Positions 1 to 10,432 of a DNA stretch of 64,000 bases are shown piece after piece. The position numbers and the translations under genes were made by a program. Origin of the DNA: Euryhalocaulis caribicus (GTDB lineage: Bacteria > Pseudomonadota > Alphaproteobacteria > Caulobacterales > Maricaulaceae); assembly GCF_000412185.1 (NCBI RefSeq), contig NZ_ASJA01000006.1, positions 93,229 through 157,228 on the forward strand. Reading direction: 5' to 3'. The notes under the pieces were generated by a model. It saw nothing but the letters and a program-made list of their open reading frames with translations, was not told the origin of the DNA and searched no databases. Position 1 is the first letter of the stretch. Each line of letters begins with the position of its first letter.

Positions 1-1
1 C

Positions 2-88
2 CTCATCAAGCGCCCGGTGGTCGAAGCGGGCGGCGCCATCCATGTCGGCTGGGCGAAAGACACGCGAAGCGCGCTCGATCTGCTTTGA
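2..88 (+). CDS. ArsC/Spx-family protein, C-terminal end only
   Basis: A reading frame open from the window edge gives 28 residues ending in LLDLL-type sequence before a TGA stop. The segment LIKRPVVEAGG followed by VGWAKD resembles the end of ArsC/YffB (Spx-like) arsenate-reductase-family proteins, where the IKRPV motif precedes the last strand. Only the tail is visible, so the catalytic cysteine cannot be checked. The assignment rests on this one motif. Confidence 0.6.
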   Translation, partial: LIKRPVVEAGGAIHVGWAKDTRSALDLL

Positions 89-144
89 CTTGAAGCGGCC
101 CCGGAGTCACCCTCGCTTGTGAATAGCAGGCGAGGGAGGCCGCC

Positions 145-552
145 ATGTTCGACATCACCGTTCCTGAAACCGCGATTTTCGCCCGGCTCTACGGGCTCTA
201 CCTGCTGGCCGGCGGCGTGGGCCTGTTGTTGGGCGGCGGGCGCTACATGCGCGCGATGGAGCAGTTCCGCGACAATGCCGCGCTTACCTATCTGGGCGGC
301 GCGGCCGCCTTCGCGGTCGGCGGGGCCACCGTCGCCCTTCATAATATCTGGGCCGGCGCGCCATCCATCGCGATCAGCCTGATCGGCTGGGCGGCGCTGA
401 TCGAAGGCGCGGTGATGCTGGCTTTCCCCGGCCCGCTCATGGCCGCCGCTTCGGCTCTGGTCCGTTCGCGCGCCGCCATCTTCATCTTCTCCGCCATCAC
501 CATCCTGCTCGGCGTCTGGCTGCTGGCGGCGGGGTTCAACGCGGAAGTCTAG
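145..552 (+). CDS. small integral membrane protein, function unknown
   Basis: The product has 135 residues with about four hydrophobic segments (near residues 12-30, 48-68, 73-93 and 112-131) and almost no soluble part, so it should sit in the inner membrane. A good ribosome-binding site (GGGAGG) lies a few bases before the ATG at 145. The gene is convergent with the oxidase that follows; the two stop codons overlap on the palindrome CTAG (549-552). I do not recognise the family. Coding is supported by start context, length and codon use matching the neighbours. Confidence 0.75.
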   Translation: MFDITVPETAIFARLYGLYLLAGGVGLLLGGGRYMRAMEQFRDNAALTYLGGAAAFAVGGATVALHNIWAGAPSIAISLIGWAALIEGAVMLAFPGPLMAAASALVRSRAAIFIFSAITILLGVWLLAAGFNAEV

Positions 553-1673
553 GCGCCGATCCGGTTCGCCAGCGCGGCGTGACCGGCCAGCATCCGGTCG
601 CGCTCTGACCAGTCCACATCGGTGGAAAATTCGCCGCGCTTGTGCGTGCCGCCCAGAACGATGCCGCTCTGACGCGGGAACATGTAGAGCGTGCCCTGGT
701 CCGTGCCGGTCACATAGCCGTAATTGATCTCCGGCTGCGGCAGCAGCATGGTCAGCTGGCCCTGCACCGGGATCATCGCCTCGTCCCCGAACAGCGCCCG
801 CGACCCCAGCCCCGTGCAGTTCATCACCGCCCGCTCGTCCAGCCGTTCGACATCCTCGATGCTCTCGAACCGCCGCCGCACGATGCGCCCGCCGGCGTTC
901 TCCACGTCGCGCATCAGGGCGCGCAGATAGATGTCCGGGTCGATCATCAGCGTCTTGCGCGCCAGTACGGACGGAAAGCCGAACCAGCGGTCCGGTTCGC
1001 GATAGCCGTGAGAGCCGGGATACAGGTCCGCGCCCTCCGGCGGCGGTTCGCCGGGGCCGGACCGCACGCGGCGCTGGAAATAATATTCGTCGATCCAGCG
1101 CACGCCGTAGGACGGGTCGTTCACATAGTGCTGGAAAGTCCGCTGGGCGTAGCGCGCGGCATAGACGAACTGCGCCATGAAGGCGTCGCTGACCGAAGCC
1201 TCGTCATAGATTGTCGCCGGCCCCCATACCGCCGCCGCGATATTGGACGTCGTATAGGGCGGCAGGTCCTCGGCATAGATCGTCACCTCGAACCCGCGCC
1301 GCAGCAGCATCAGCGCGGTGGTCAGGCCGTTCACCCCGGCCCCCATCACCGCCCAGCGCGTCTCGTCCGTGGCGCCCAGCGCCTCGGTCACCGCCAGCGC
1401 CGCCGTGCCCCAGCTCAGCGTGATGCCGCAGCCGCCATGCCCGTAATTATGAACCACCGTCTTGCGCCTTGTCAGGCGCTCGGCCGCCACCACGAAGCCC
1501 GCCGGGCGATAGGGGCGCAGACCCACGATGGTGCGCGTCACACGGTCGGGGGAGACATCCAGCTTCGGCAGGCGCACCGCCGGCGCCGCCTCTCCCTGCG
1601 CCTGGACCAGCCCCGGCGCCGCCGCCACGGCCGCCGCGCCGCCGGCCAGTTTCAACAGATCCCGCCGTCTCAT
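549..1673 (-). CDS. exported FAD-dependent D-amino-acid-oxidase-like enzyme, circularly permuted
   Basis: The product (374 residues) begins with a twin-arginine-like signal (MRRRDLLKLAGG, cut expected after about residue 26), so it is probably exported folded by Tat. It carries the hallmarks of the D-amino-acid oxidase/DASOX family: VGLRPYRP near 50-57, VVHNYGHGGCGITLSW at 73-88, GAGVNG at 111-116, TTSNIAAAVW shortly after, and an MNCTGLGSRA-type motif near 290. In known DAAO enzymes GxGxxG is at the N-terminus and the RPxRP and HNYGHGG motifs close the protein. Here the last block comes first and the protein ends soon after the LGGTHKRGEF strand, a circular permutation. It probably deaminates D-amino acids oxidatively; the substrate is unknown. 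A GAGAGGGA element precedes the start. Confidence 0.85.
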   Translation of the reverse strand: MRRRDLLKLAGGAAAVAAAPGLVQAQGEAAPAVRLPKLDVSPDRVTRTIVGLRPYRPAGFVVAAERLTRRKTVVHNYGHGGCGITLSWGTAALAVTEALGATDETRWAVMGAGVNGLTTALMLLRRGFEVTIYAEDLPPYTTSNIAAAVWGPATIYDEASVSDAFMAQFVYAARYAQRTFQHYVNDPSYGVRWIDEYYFQRRVRSGPGEPPPEGADLYPGSHGYREPDRWFGFPSVLARKTLMIDPDIYLRALMRDVENAGGRIVRRRFESIEDVERLDERAVMNCTGLGSRALFGDEAMIPVQGQLTMLLPQPEINYGYVTGTDQGTLYMFPRQSGIVLGGTHKRGEFSTDVDWSERDRMLAGHAALANRIGA

Positions 1674-1766
1674 AATTCGCGTCCCTCTCGCGCCCCGCCG
1701 CCGCGCAGACTATCATGCCCCCGCCGCGCCGAAAGGCCCGGAAACGCCTGAAAGGGGAGGGGCGCC

Positions 1767-2435
1767 ATGCCGCCAGGCCGCATACCGCTGTTCCAGTGGC
1801 TGAACCTTGTCTTCTATGCCCTGCTGGCGTTCGAGATGCTGCGCCTGTGGATCGCGCCCGGGCCGGGCGATGCGGCGCGCATCTACACGCTCACCATCCT
1901 GATGGCGTTCGAATTCGTGATGGTTCACTCCGGCGTCTTCATGGCCGTCATGCCGCGCCGCTGGTCGATGCTGATCTTCGTGCCGTTCTACGGCCTGTTC
2001 GCGCTGGCCTTCACCGCCTCGGCCGGCAATCTCTCCATCCTGTTCATCTATCTCGCCGTCGTCGCCGTGCGCGCCCGCCACGCCTTTTCGGACGCGTCAG
2101 ACGAGGTCCGCGCCCGCACGGTCGCCACGTCCGTCGCCGCGGCCGGCATCTATTTCGCCTGTGTCTTCGTGTTCGCGATGGGCGCGGGGCTGGTGCCCGC
2201 TTTCGGTCTCACCGGCGACTATCTGGACGCCTCGGGCTATCGCGACCTGATGACCGCCGAGGGCATCTTCCCCGAAATGCCGCAGGTCCCGCTGGCCATG
2301 GGCGCGGTCTATTACCTGCTGCTGGCCTATGCCGAATTCCGCATTTCGCGCATGGACGCCCTCGGCGCAGGCCCGCTGGCCGAGATCACGAAAGCGATGT
2401 CCGAGCGCATCCGCGCCCGCCCGCCGCGCGACTGA
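1767..2435 (+). CDS. integral membrane protein, function unknown
   Basis: The product has 222 residues with about six hydrophobic stretches (around 8-28, 40-60, 66-82, 86-100, 120-145 and 178-195) and a short charged C-terminal tail rich in Arg. A strong ribosome-binding site (AAGGGGAGG) sits just before the ATG at 1767. It is divergent from the oxidase gene and ends about 50 bases before the TPP riboswitch of thiC. I do not recognise the family, and the neighbourhood gives no functional clue. Confidence 0.75.
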   Translation: MPPGRIPLFQWLNLVFYALLAFEMLRLWIAPGPGDAARIYTLTILMAFEFVMVHSGVFMAVMPRRWSMLIFVPFYGLFALAFTASAGNLSILFIYLAVVAVRARHAFSDASDEVRARTVATSVAAAGIYFACVFVFAMGAGLVPAFGLTGDYLDASGYRDLMTAEGIFPEMPQVPLAMGAVYYLLLAYAEFRISRMDALGAGPLAEITKAMSERIRARPPRD

Positions 2436-2483
2436 TCCCCCTTTAGCGACTCGCCGCCCTCTGCTAGTCTCCGTTTCGATTAA

Positions 2484-5596
<3,113 letters not shown>

Positions 5597-5605
5597 GACG
5601 ATCCA

Positions 5606-6106
5606 TCATTGCGCACCCAGTCGAATTTTCATTGCCGGGAGCGAGACTCGGAAATCATGTGCAAGTTGAGAAACATCATCATCAGATGTCAAGCCGCCCA
5701 TTCTGTCCAGAGCCGTTTCTAACTCGATTCTCGGCATAATAATCTCGGCAGCAATTTTATTCGCTTCAGTCTCTTTCTTTGAAGAAAGATTAGATCGGTA
5801 CATTATACTATCCACAATGCCACTCTTAATGTGAGGTTCATGTAGTAAGTAGTGTCCAATTTCATGCGCCACCGTAAACCTTTGTCGTTCTGGTACTTCA
5901 AATTTATTAACTTTTATTTCGTATCCTGATGCGGATTCCTTACATGGTTGAATAAGTCCAGATATTTTGGGAGGTAAGGGTGCTCTAACAACCTTAAGGC
6001 CAAGTGCGTTAGCTAAAGCGCCAACTTTGACCGGATGAGTGGCCACATGTCGACGCACGATTTCCAACTTATCGTCATCGATACGATTGAACAAAAATTC
6101 TCCCAT
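5606..6106 (-). CDS. ImmA/IrrE-family zinc metallopeptidase
   Basis: The product has 166 residues. The zinc site FTVAHEIGHYLLHEPH (HEIGH at residues 81-85) and a downstream ETEANKIAAEIIMP helix (Glu about 112) define the ImmA/IrrE (COG2856, DUF955) family. Members cleave phage or mobile-element repressors (ImmA) or the DdrO repressor in Deinococcus (IrrE). A good ribosome-binding site (GAGGAATAG) precedes the ATG at 6106, two bases after the stop of the upstream membrane-protein gene. The usual XRE repressor partner is not beside it; the only small XRE gene in the window is about 34 kb away. The substrate is therefore unknown, and the operon partners are the likeliest functional links. Confidence 0.88.
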   Translation of the reverse strand: MGEFLFNRIDDDKLEIVRRHVATHPVKVGALANALGLKVVRAPLPPKISGLIQPCKESASGYEIKVNKFEVPERQRFTVAHEIGHYLLHEPHIKSGIVDSIMYRSNLSSKKETEANKIAAEIIMPRIELETALDRMGGLTSDDDVSQLAHDFRVSLPAMKIRLGAQ

Positions 6107-6108
6107 TT

Positions 6109-6504
6109 CTATTCCTCGGCTCCTTCATCTGTATATTCCTCTTCGCCATTTTCGGGTCTTAGTGGCGCAACGCCTTCATACATAATTTCAGTGGCTCGCC
6201 TTCTAAGGATATCGTGAAGGTGATTTCCTTCTTCGAATCCATCGGACAAGAATTCGTCAGTTTTACTGCGAACTTTAGAGGATATGGCGTTCCATCCAAT
6301 AATACCTAGTGCACCCAGAAATATAGCTAAAATAGTCATTAATACAGATATTGCTGTAAGCATCAGCGAAATAAAATCTGTATAAGAAATATTTGGGCTC
6401 GAAGAGATATAGGTTTTAGATATAAAGGAGCCGACTAATCCCGAGATGAGAGACAGAGCAACGAGGCCGATGCCGATGAAAAGGGTTCTTGTGACGCCGC
6501 GCAC
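6109..6504 (-). CDS. two-TM membrane protein, first gene of the islet operon
   Basis: The product has about 131 residues with two strong hydrophobic helices (roughly residues 6-27 and 45-70, separated by a Ser-rich loop), followed by a charged cytoplasmic region and a Glu-rich C-terminal tail (GEEEYTDEG). The frame is open from a TTG at 6558. I place the start at the GTG at 6504, because GGAGG lies just upstream and a promoter-like sequence with expected transcript start near 6543 would exclude the TTG. The gene ends two bases before the ImmA/IrrE-type peptidase. No family is recognised. A membrane partner for a soluble peptidase and a beta-like protein is the notable context. Confidence 0.65.
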   Translation of the reverse strand: MRGVTRTLFIGIGLVALSLISGLVGSFISKTYISSSPNISYTDFISLMLTAISVLMTILAIFLGALGIIGWNAISSKVRSKTDEFLSDGFEEGNHLHDILRRRATEIMYEGVAPLRPENGEEEYTDEGAEE

Positions 6505-6549
6505 ACAACCTCCAAGAGAACAAAAGAGGAACGTACAGATTTTTAGCGG

Positions 6550-6578
6550 ACTATGCAAGGGTGTGTGGGCTTGGTCAA
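6550..6578 (-). promoter_or_regulatory. candidate promoter of the islet operon
   Basis: On the minus strand TTGACC (complement of 6573-6578) is followed after 17 bases by CATAGT (complement of 6550-6555). This is a sigma-70-like pair with five of six and four of six matches to consensus. It would place the transcript start about 40 bases before the proposed GTG start at 6504. Confidence 0.45.
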
Positions 6579-6683
6579 ATGGTGTAAAGGCGGGAGTGAT
6601 ACGATGCTATGCGCTTTCTACATTGGGCTAGATCGTTCCAAGAGTAACATTGGATTGGTTTTAGTGATTTTTGGAATTGCTTT

Positions 6684-7823
6684 TTGAGGGCATCGCGTCC
6701 CGCCAACATCCTCCTCCTTGGCGCCGGCCACGCGCATCTCGAAGTCGCCCGCCGCGGCTGTGAGTTCGCCGCGGCCGGCCACAGCCTCACTCTGATCGAT
6801 CCGGGCGCTTTCTGGTATTCCGGCATGGCGACCGGGATGCTCGGCGGGGCCTGGGGCGCGGAGGCCGACCGGCTGGACCCCGCCCCGCTGATCCGCCGCG
6901 CGGGCGGGCGCTTTGTCGCCGGGGCCGCCGCCGCCATCGACCGCGCGGCGAAGACCGTCACCTTGGAGAGCGGAGAGACGCTCCCCTACGATTTCCTGTC
7001 CCTGAACATCGGCAGCGTCACCGCCGCCCCCTTTGCCCTCGACGCCCCCGGTGTCTGGCCGGTCAAGCCGATCGAGAACCTCTACCGCCTGCGCGCCGCG
7101 CTGGAGGCGGGGGAGGGCGCGGCGGATATCCTGGTGATCGGCGGCGGCGCGGCGGGGTGCGAATGCGCCGCCAATCTCCTCGCGCTCGCCCGCCGCACGG
7201 GCCGCGATCTCCGCGTCACGCTCGCAAGCTCCGCCCCGCGCCTGCTCGAAGACTGGCCGCCCGACGCCGCCCGCGCCATGGCGGCTTTCCTTACGCGCCA
7301 TGGCGCGACCCTCCGCCTCAACGCCCCCGTCGCCGATCTCGCGCCCGGCGCCGCCCGCCTGCAATCCGGCGAAACCCTCCCCTTCACCCACGCCCTCATC
7401 GCCACCGGCCTGAAGGTGCCGCCTCTCATTGAATCTTTCATCCTGAGGAGCCCCGGCTTGCCGGGGCGTCACGAAGGGCTCCCTCAAGACCCCCGCGCCG
7501 GGCTGACCGTCACCGAGACCCTGCAAAGCCCCGAAGACCCCGCCATCTTCGCCGCCGGCGACTGCGCCGCCATCGCCGGCCACTCGCGCCCGAACCTCGG
7601 CGTCTTCGGCGTCCGCGCCGCCCCCACGCTCGCCCGCAACCTCCTCGCCGCCGCCAACGGCCAGCCCCTGCGCCGCTACCGCCCGCAGCCCCTATGGTTC
7701 TCCGCCCTCGACCTCGGCAACGGTTCCGCCCTCGCCCGCTACGGCCCCCTCTGGGCGAAGGGGAGGGCGATGCAATGGCTCAAACGCTGGCTGGATGAGC
7801 GGTTCATGCGGCGGTATCGCTGA
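6684..7823 (+). CDS. NDH-2-like FAD/NAD(P) pyridine nucleotide oxidoreductase
   Basis: The product has about 379 residues. An N-terminal dinucleotide motif LLLGAGHAHLEV, a second Rossmann motif ILVIGGGAAGCECA near 155, and FAAGDCAAI near 295 place it in the Pyr_redox_2 superfamily, in the branch related to type II NADH dehydrogenases and the oxidoreductase domain found with selenide-water dikinase. The C-terminus (RYRPQPLWFSALDLGNGSA and WLDERFMRRYR) fits that branch. The electron acceptor is unknown. The only start visible is a TTG at 6684 with no convincing ribosome-binding site, exactly where AT-rich islet DNA begins, so the native start or promoter may have been displaced. Residues about 252-266 are encoded by a palindromic repeat inserted in frame. 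Confidence 0.8.
   Translation: MRASRPANILLLGAGHAHLEVARRGCEFAAAGHSLTLIDPGAFWYSGMATGMLGGAWGAEADRLDPAPLIRRAGGRFVAGAAAAIDRAAKTVTLESGETLPYDFLSLNIGSVTAAPFALDAPGVWPVKPIENLYRLRAALEAGEGAADILVIGGGAAGCECAANLLALARRTGRDLRVTLASSAPRLLEDWPPDAARAMAAFLTRHGATLRLNAPVADLAPGAARLQSGETLPFTHALIATGLKVPPLIESFILRSPGLPGRHEGLPQDPRAGLTVTETLQSPEDPAIFAAGDCAAIAGHSRPNLGVFGVRAAPTLARNLLAAANGQPLRRYRPQPLWFSALDLGNGSALARYGPLWAKGRAMQWLKRWLDERFMRRYR
7437..7480 (+). repeat. palindromic CCTGAGGAG-type repeat inside a coding gene
   Basis: The segment starts TTCATCCTGAGGAGC, has a stem CCCCGGC-TT-GCCGGGG and ends CGTCACGAAGGGCT. It matches the intergenic repeats at 8011-8048 and 25160-25189 (CCTGAGGAG, a variable stem, CGTCTCGAAGG). It is read in frame as FILRSPGLPGRHEGL in the oxidoreductase, with the in-repeat TGA out of frame. 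Confidence 0.8.
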
Positions 7824-7838
7824 CCCCGCTCTCCCGCC

Positions 7839-7870
7839 GTCATCCTCTTAGCTTGACCGGAGGACCCGGT
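7839..7870 (+). repeat. half GTCATCC-type palindromic repeat
   Basis: GTCATCCTC, then CTTGACCGGAGGACCC, resembles one hairpin of the repeat pairs at 8501-8597 and 24308-24404. The first arm is degraded (TCTTAG), so it looks like an eroded copy. It follows the oxidoreductase stop directly. Confidence 0.6.
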
Positions 7871-7920
7871 TGCGCCGTGGAAATTCCGCCGGATTTCCCG
7901 AGGACAGTCGTGCTTTCCGA

Positions 7921-8051
7921 AGTCCGCCTTCGAGACGCTGCTCCGCAGCTCCTCAGGCTAAGGGTGGGGTTGTAGGTTATTGTTTCTCCATCCCTTCCTA
8001 TCACCCTTTCCCTGAGGAGCCGCGCCGAGGGCGCGGCGTCTCGAAGGGCCA
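7921..8051 (+). repeat. composite palindromic repeat, left copy
   Basis: Two CCTTCGAGACG/CCTGAGGAG palindromes (7927-7957 and 8011-8048) face each other about 50 bases apart. The spacer contains GGCTAAGGGTGGGG and CTCCATCCCTTCC. The whole unit recurs in reverse orientation at about 25068-25195 with the same spacer words. Together with the following elements it fills the 837-base gap 7824-8660, where no gene is supported. Confidence 0.8.
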
Positions 8052-8112
8052 GAAAACAGGGACAATCCCGAAAATATCAGACCGGCCTCCGGGACGGCGT
8101 AAGCTCGTCCCT

Positions 8113-8402
8113 GTTCGCCGTCATGCGAGGGGCTTCGGATCCGGTCGCCCGAGGGACGGAGTGAACGCGGTTCCCGGGATACGGCATGGCTCGACCGAGT
8201 CCGTGCGCGTCCCGGCGCACCGCCAGGCGCCAGTCTGAGGCTGAAATGCCCTGGCTATTAAGACTCTGGCGGCAGCGGATGGAGAGGCCGGTCGAGGCGA
8301 CTCCCGCCCTCCGCAAAAGAACCGCGCGGCGCGTCTCTTTGTGGGCGCGAAACATACAAACACACGGTAACCGGCGTCCCGAAAGACGCGCCGCGCCACC
8401 CT
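8113..8402 (+). repeat. 290-bp dispersed repeat element, left copy
   Basis: The region is nearly identical, in reverse complement, to 24590-24878. Few differences are visible by eye, mostly small indels and a variable patch near 8180-8200 and 8335-8350. It contains strong internal inverted repeats: GGCGCGTCT near 8325 with AGACGCGCC near 8384, and GCCAGGCGCCAGTCT near 8222. No transposase is encoded. Frames across it are shifted between copies, so coding is unlikely. It could be a non-autonomous element or a structured RNA. Confidence 0.85.
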
Positions 8403-8500
8403 TGCCCTCTGACTTGATCAGAGGGGTCGTGTTTCTTCCCTAACCTCTGCGGCGGATGCGCCGTGGAGCCAAACGCGTAACCGGAAACCCAACCAACCCC

Positions 8501-8597
8501 GTCATCCTCCGACGAAGCGAAGCGGAGATCGGAGGACCCAGTTTAAATCTCCCCGCCCCACGATCCCTGGGTCCTCCGGTCAAGCCGGAGGATGACG
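8501..8597 (+). repeat. paired GTCATCC-type palindromic repeats
   Basis: Two hairpins face each other: 8501-8540 (GTCATCCTCCGACGAAGC to GGAGGACCCA) and 8569-8597 (TGGGTCCTCCGG to CCGGAGGATGAC). The ends of the whole unit are also inverted repeats of each other. An equivalent pair lies at 24308-24404. This resembles the REP-type intergenic repeats common in alphaproteobacteria. Confidence 0.8.
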
Positions 8598-8660
8598 GTA
8601 GAAAGAGGTGGAGGGCGAAAAAGAAAACTCTCTCCCCCTCTAAGGGGGCGAGGGGAAACC

Positions 8661-8906
8661 CTAAACCCGCACTGTTATGGCGCGGGTCTCAATCGGGCAG
8701 GGGGCGGAGGCGCGGGGCTCCATATAGGCGGGGTAGGCGCTGACGATGAAGCGCGCGTCCGCGCCGCCGCCGAGGGCGGCGGATTCGCGCTCGCCCAGCG
8801 AGACCACGGCGGCCAGCGCCGCCAGGCTGGCGATCAGCGCGGCAAAGACGGCGACCGCCGCGCCCATGGCGGTGAAGGCGACGACTCTGGATTCTTCCTG
8901 CGACAT
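8661..8906 (-). CDS. small single-pass membrane protein, function unknown
   Basis: An 81-residue frame starts at the ATG complement of 8904-8906 (MSQEESRVV), with GAGGAG about 15 bases upstream. One long Ala/Val-rich hydrophobic segment covers about residues 9-36, followed by a soluble tail of about 45 residues. The frame extends upstream to a possible start at 8951, but the ribosome-binding site favours the shorter form. No family is recognised. It stands alone between a repeat cluster and the sulfotransferase gene, on the same strand as the latter. Confidence 0.5.
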   Translation of the reverse strand: MSQEESRVVAFTAMGAAVAVFAALIASLAALAAVVSLGERESAALGGGADARFIVSAYPAYMEPRASAPCPIETRAITVRV

Positions 8907-9039
8907 GACAAAAACCTGCTCGCTCTCCTCGAGCCCCGTCCCCGACGCCAATCATTGCCGCAGCGCGGAATCGGCTCAAGACGCCGGGCGATTAAATCTT
9001 GTCCACGTTCCGCGCGGTTGCAGGGAATCCGCGCTTTCG

Positions 9040-9972
9040 TCAGCCGCCCGGTTTCGGCGCCTCGACTGCCGCGACGCCGCTGGCCGCCATGCGGGCGATG
9101 TCGCTGCGATAGGCGCCGCGCAGCACCATCATCTTCCAGTTGCGGAAGAAGGCCTGTTCTTCGGCGGGCAGGCCCGGCAATGCCTCCGCCAACCGCGCGC
9201 CCAGCTGCGCCGCCGCCGGGGCCAGCGCGCCATAGATCTCCGCGTAGAAATCCCGCGCCGGCGCCACGCCCCGCGCCGCGATGGCCGCGTCGATCCCGCC
9301 AAGGCCCAGCGCTTCGATCAGCGCCGCCTCCGTCTCGCGCGGCGCCCCGGCGCGATTGCGGAATTTCTCCTGGTCGAAAAACTGCTTCTTGAATGCGGGG
9401 TAGGGAAACTCATGCGGCGGCGGCCCTGCGATGGCGCCCACAACGCGCCGCATGGCGCCCTCATCGCCGAAGAACAGCGTCTGATAATCGGCGACCAGCG
9501 TATCGCGGTCCGGGTGGAACGCCTCGGCCAGCGCGAAGACGCTCTCGGCGATGGCGTAGATCCCGCTCTCGCCGCTGCGCCACGGCGTCTCCGGATCCTG
9601 CGCCCGCCGCGTCCAGGATTCGCAGGTCTCCCGCGCCGGGCGGTGCAGGAACACGTTGGCCGGCCCGTCATTGGCCCGGTTCACCGCGTCCAGCGTCAGA
9701 TAGAAGCGCGGATTCTTGTCGCCATAGCGTTTCACCGCGCCCGCGCGCAGCTTCTGGCGCAGCACCTTGCGGCTGGCCTCCGCCTTGTCCGCGTCGGTGC
9801 GCGGCACCGCGTTCAGGAAGGCGGCGGGAACGTCCACACCCTCGAAATCATGCCACAGCGGGAAATATTCCAGGCCGCAGAAAATCTCCGGCTCCAGATT
9901 GATCGCGTGGCCCAGCGCCGAGGTGCCGCTGCGCGGAACGCCATAGACGATGAAATCCAGTGTCCGCGCCAT
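9040..9972 (-). CDS. sulfotransferase-family protein
   Basis: The product has 310 residues from the ATG at 9972, preceded by CAGGGGCAAG. The N-terminal strand-loop FIVYGVPRSGTSALG is the 5'-PSB loop that binds the 5'-phosphosulfate of PAPS in cytosolic-type sulfotransferases. Later come DKNPRFYLTLD and VFLHRPARETCESW, the usual 3'-phosphate-binding region. The acceptor molecule is unknown; bacterial relatives act on glycans, lipids or small metabolites. A longer frame exists to 10032, but its N-terminus does not look like the family. No partner genes (PAPS synthesis, glycan cluster) are adjacent. Confidence 0.82.
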   Translation of the reverse strand: MARTLDFIVYGVPRSGTSALGHAINLEPEIFCGLEYFPLWHDFEGVDVPAAFLNAVPRTDADKAEASRKVLRQKLRAGAVKRYGDKNPRFYLTLDAVNRANDGPANVFLHRPARETCESWTRRAQDPETPWRSGESGIYAIAESVFALAEAFHPDRDTLVADYQTLFFGDEGAMRRVVGAIAGPPPHEFPYPAFKKQFFDQEKFRNRAGAPRETEAALIEALGLGGIDAAIAARGVAPARDFYAEIYGALAPAAAQLGARLAEALPGLPAEEQAFFRNWKMMVLRGAYRSDIARMAASGVAAVEAPKPGG

Positions 9973-10135
9973 GTCTTGCCCCTGCCGCCCGCCGTTTCGC
10001 GTGACCGCCGACCTAGCGGCAGGGATTTCCACCGGTCAAGGCGAAGTTTCGCTTCTCTTATCCGCCGGGCGGGCTATCCTGACCGCCTTCATTCACACCC
10101 CCGGCACGACGGGGAATCGGGAGTTTTTCGAGATC

Positions 10136-10270
10136 ATGAAAAAATTCGCAATCATCCTGGCCGGCCTGATGGCCCTCACCCTGACCGCCTGCAACACCAT
10201 CGCCGGCGCGGGCCGTGACGTGGAATCCGCCGGCGACGCCGTGGAAGACGCCGCCGAAGGCGCCAAATAG
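10136..10270 (+). CDS. entericidin-family lipoprotein
   Basis: This is a 44-residue peptide with a lysine start (MKKFAIILAGLMALTL), a lipobox LTAC cleaved before Cys19, and a short hydrophilic tail (NTIAGAGRDVESAGDAVEDAA), the classic entericidin A/B pattern. Entericidins are small envelope lipoproteins induced by stress in enterobacteria. In alphaproteobacteria they are common and of unclear role. The gene stands alone, and a GC-rich palindrome flanked by T and A runs follows at about 10271-10296. Confidence 0.85.
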   Translation: MKKFAIILAGLMALTLTACNTIAGAGRDVESAGDAVEDAAEGAK

Positions 10271-10432
10271 GTTTTTCTCCGGAAAGCCGGAAAAAACAGC
10301 GGGGGGCGCGCGATTTGTGCGCCGCCCGCCTTGTTTCCGGCGCCAAATCACCCCGCCAGCGCCTAAGCCACGCCGGAACCCGCTTTAGCGGCAGCCGTTC
10401 TCCCGCCGAGGGATTAACTCAAGGAGGCTGCC

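Noticed and set aside
8121..8399. A 92-codon open frame on the minus strand across the 290-bp element
   Set aside because: The second copy of the element has shifted frames in the same place, the composition is Arg/Pro/Ala as expected from random GC-rich DNA, and there is no ribosome-binding site.
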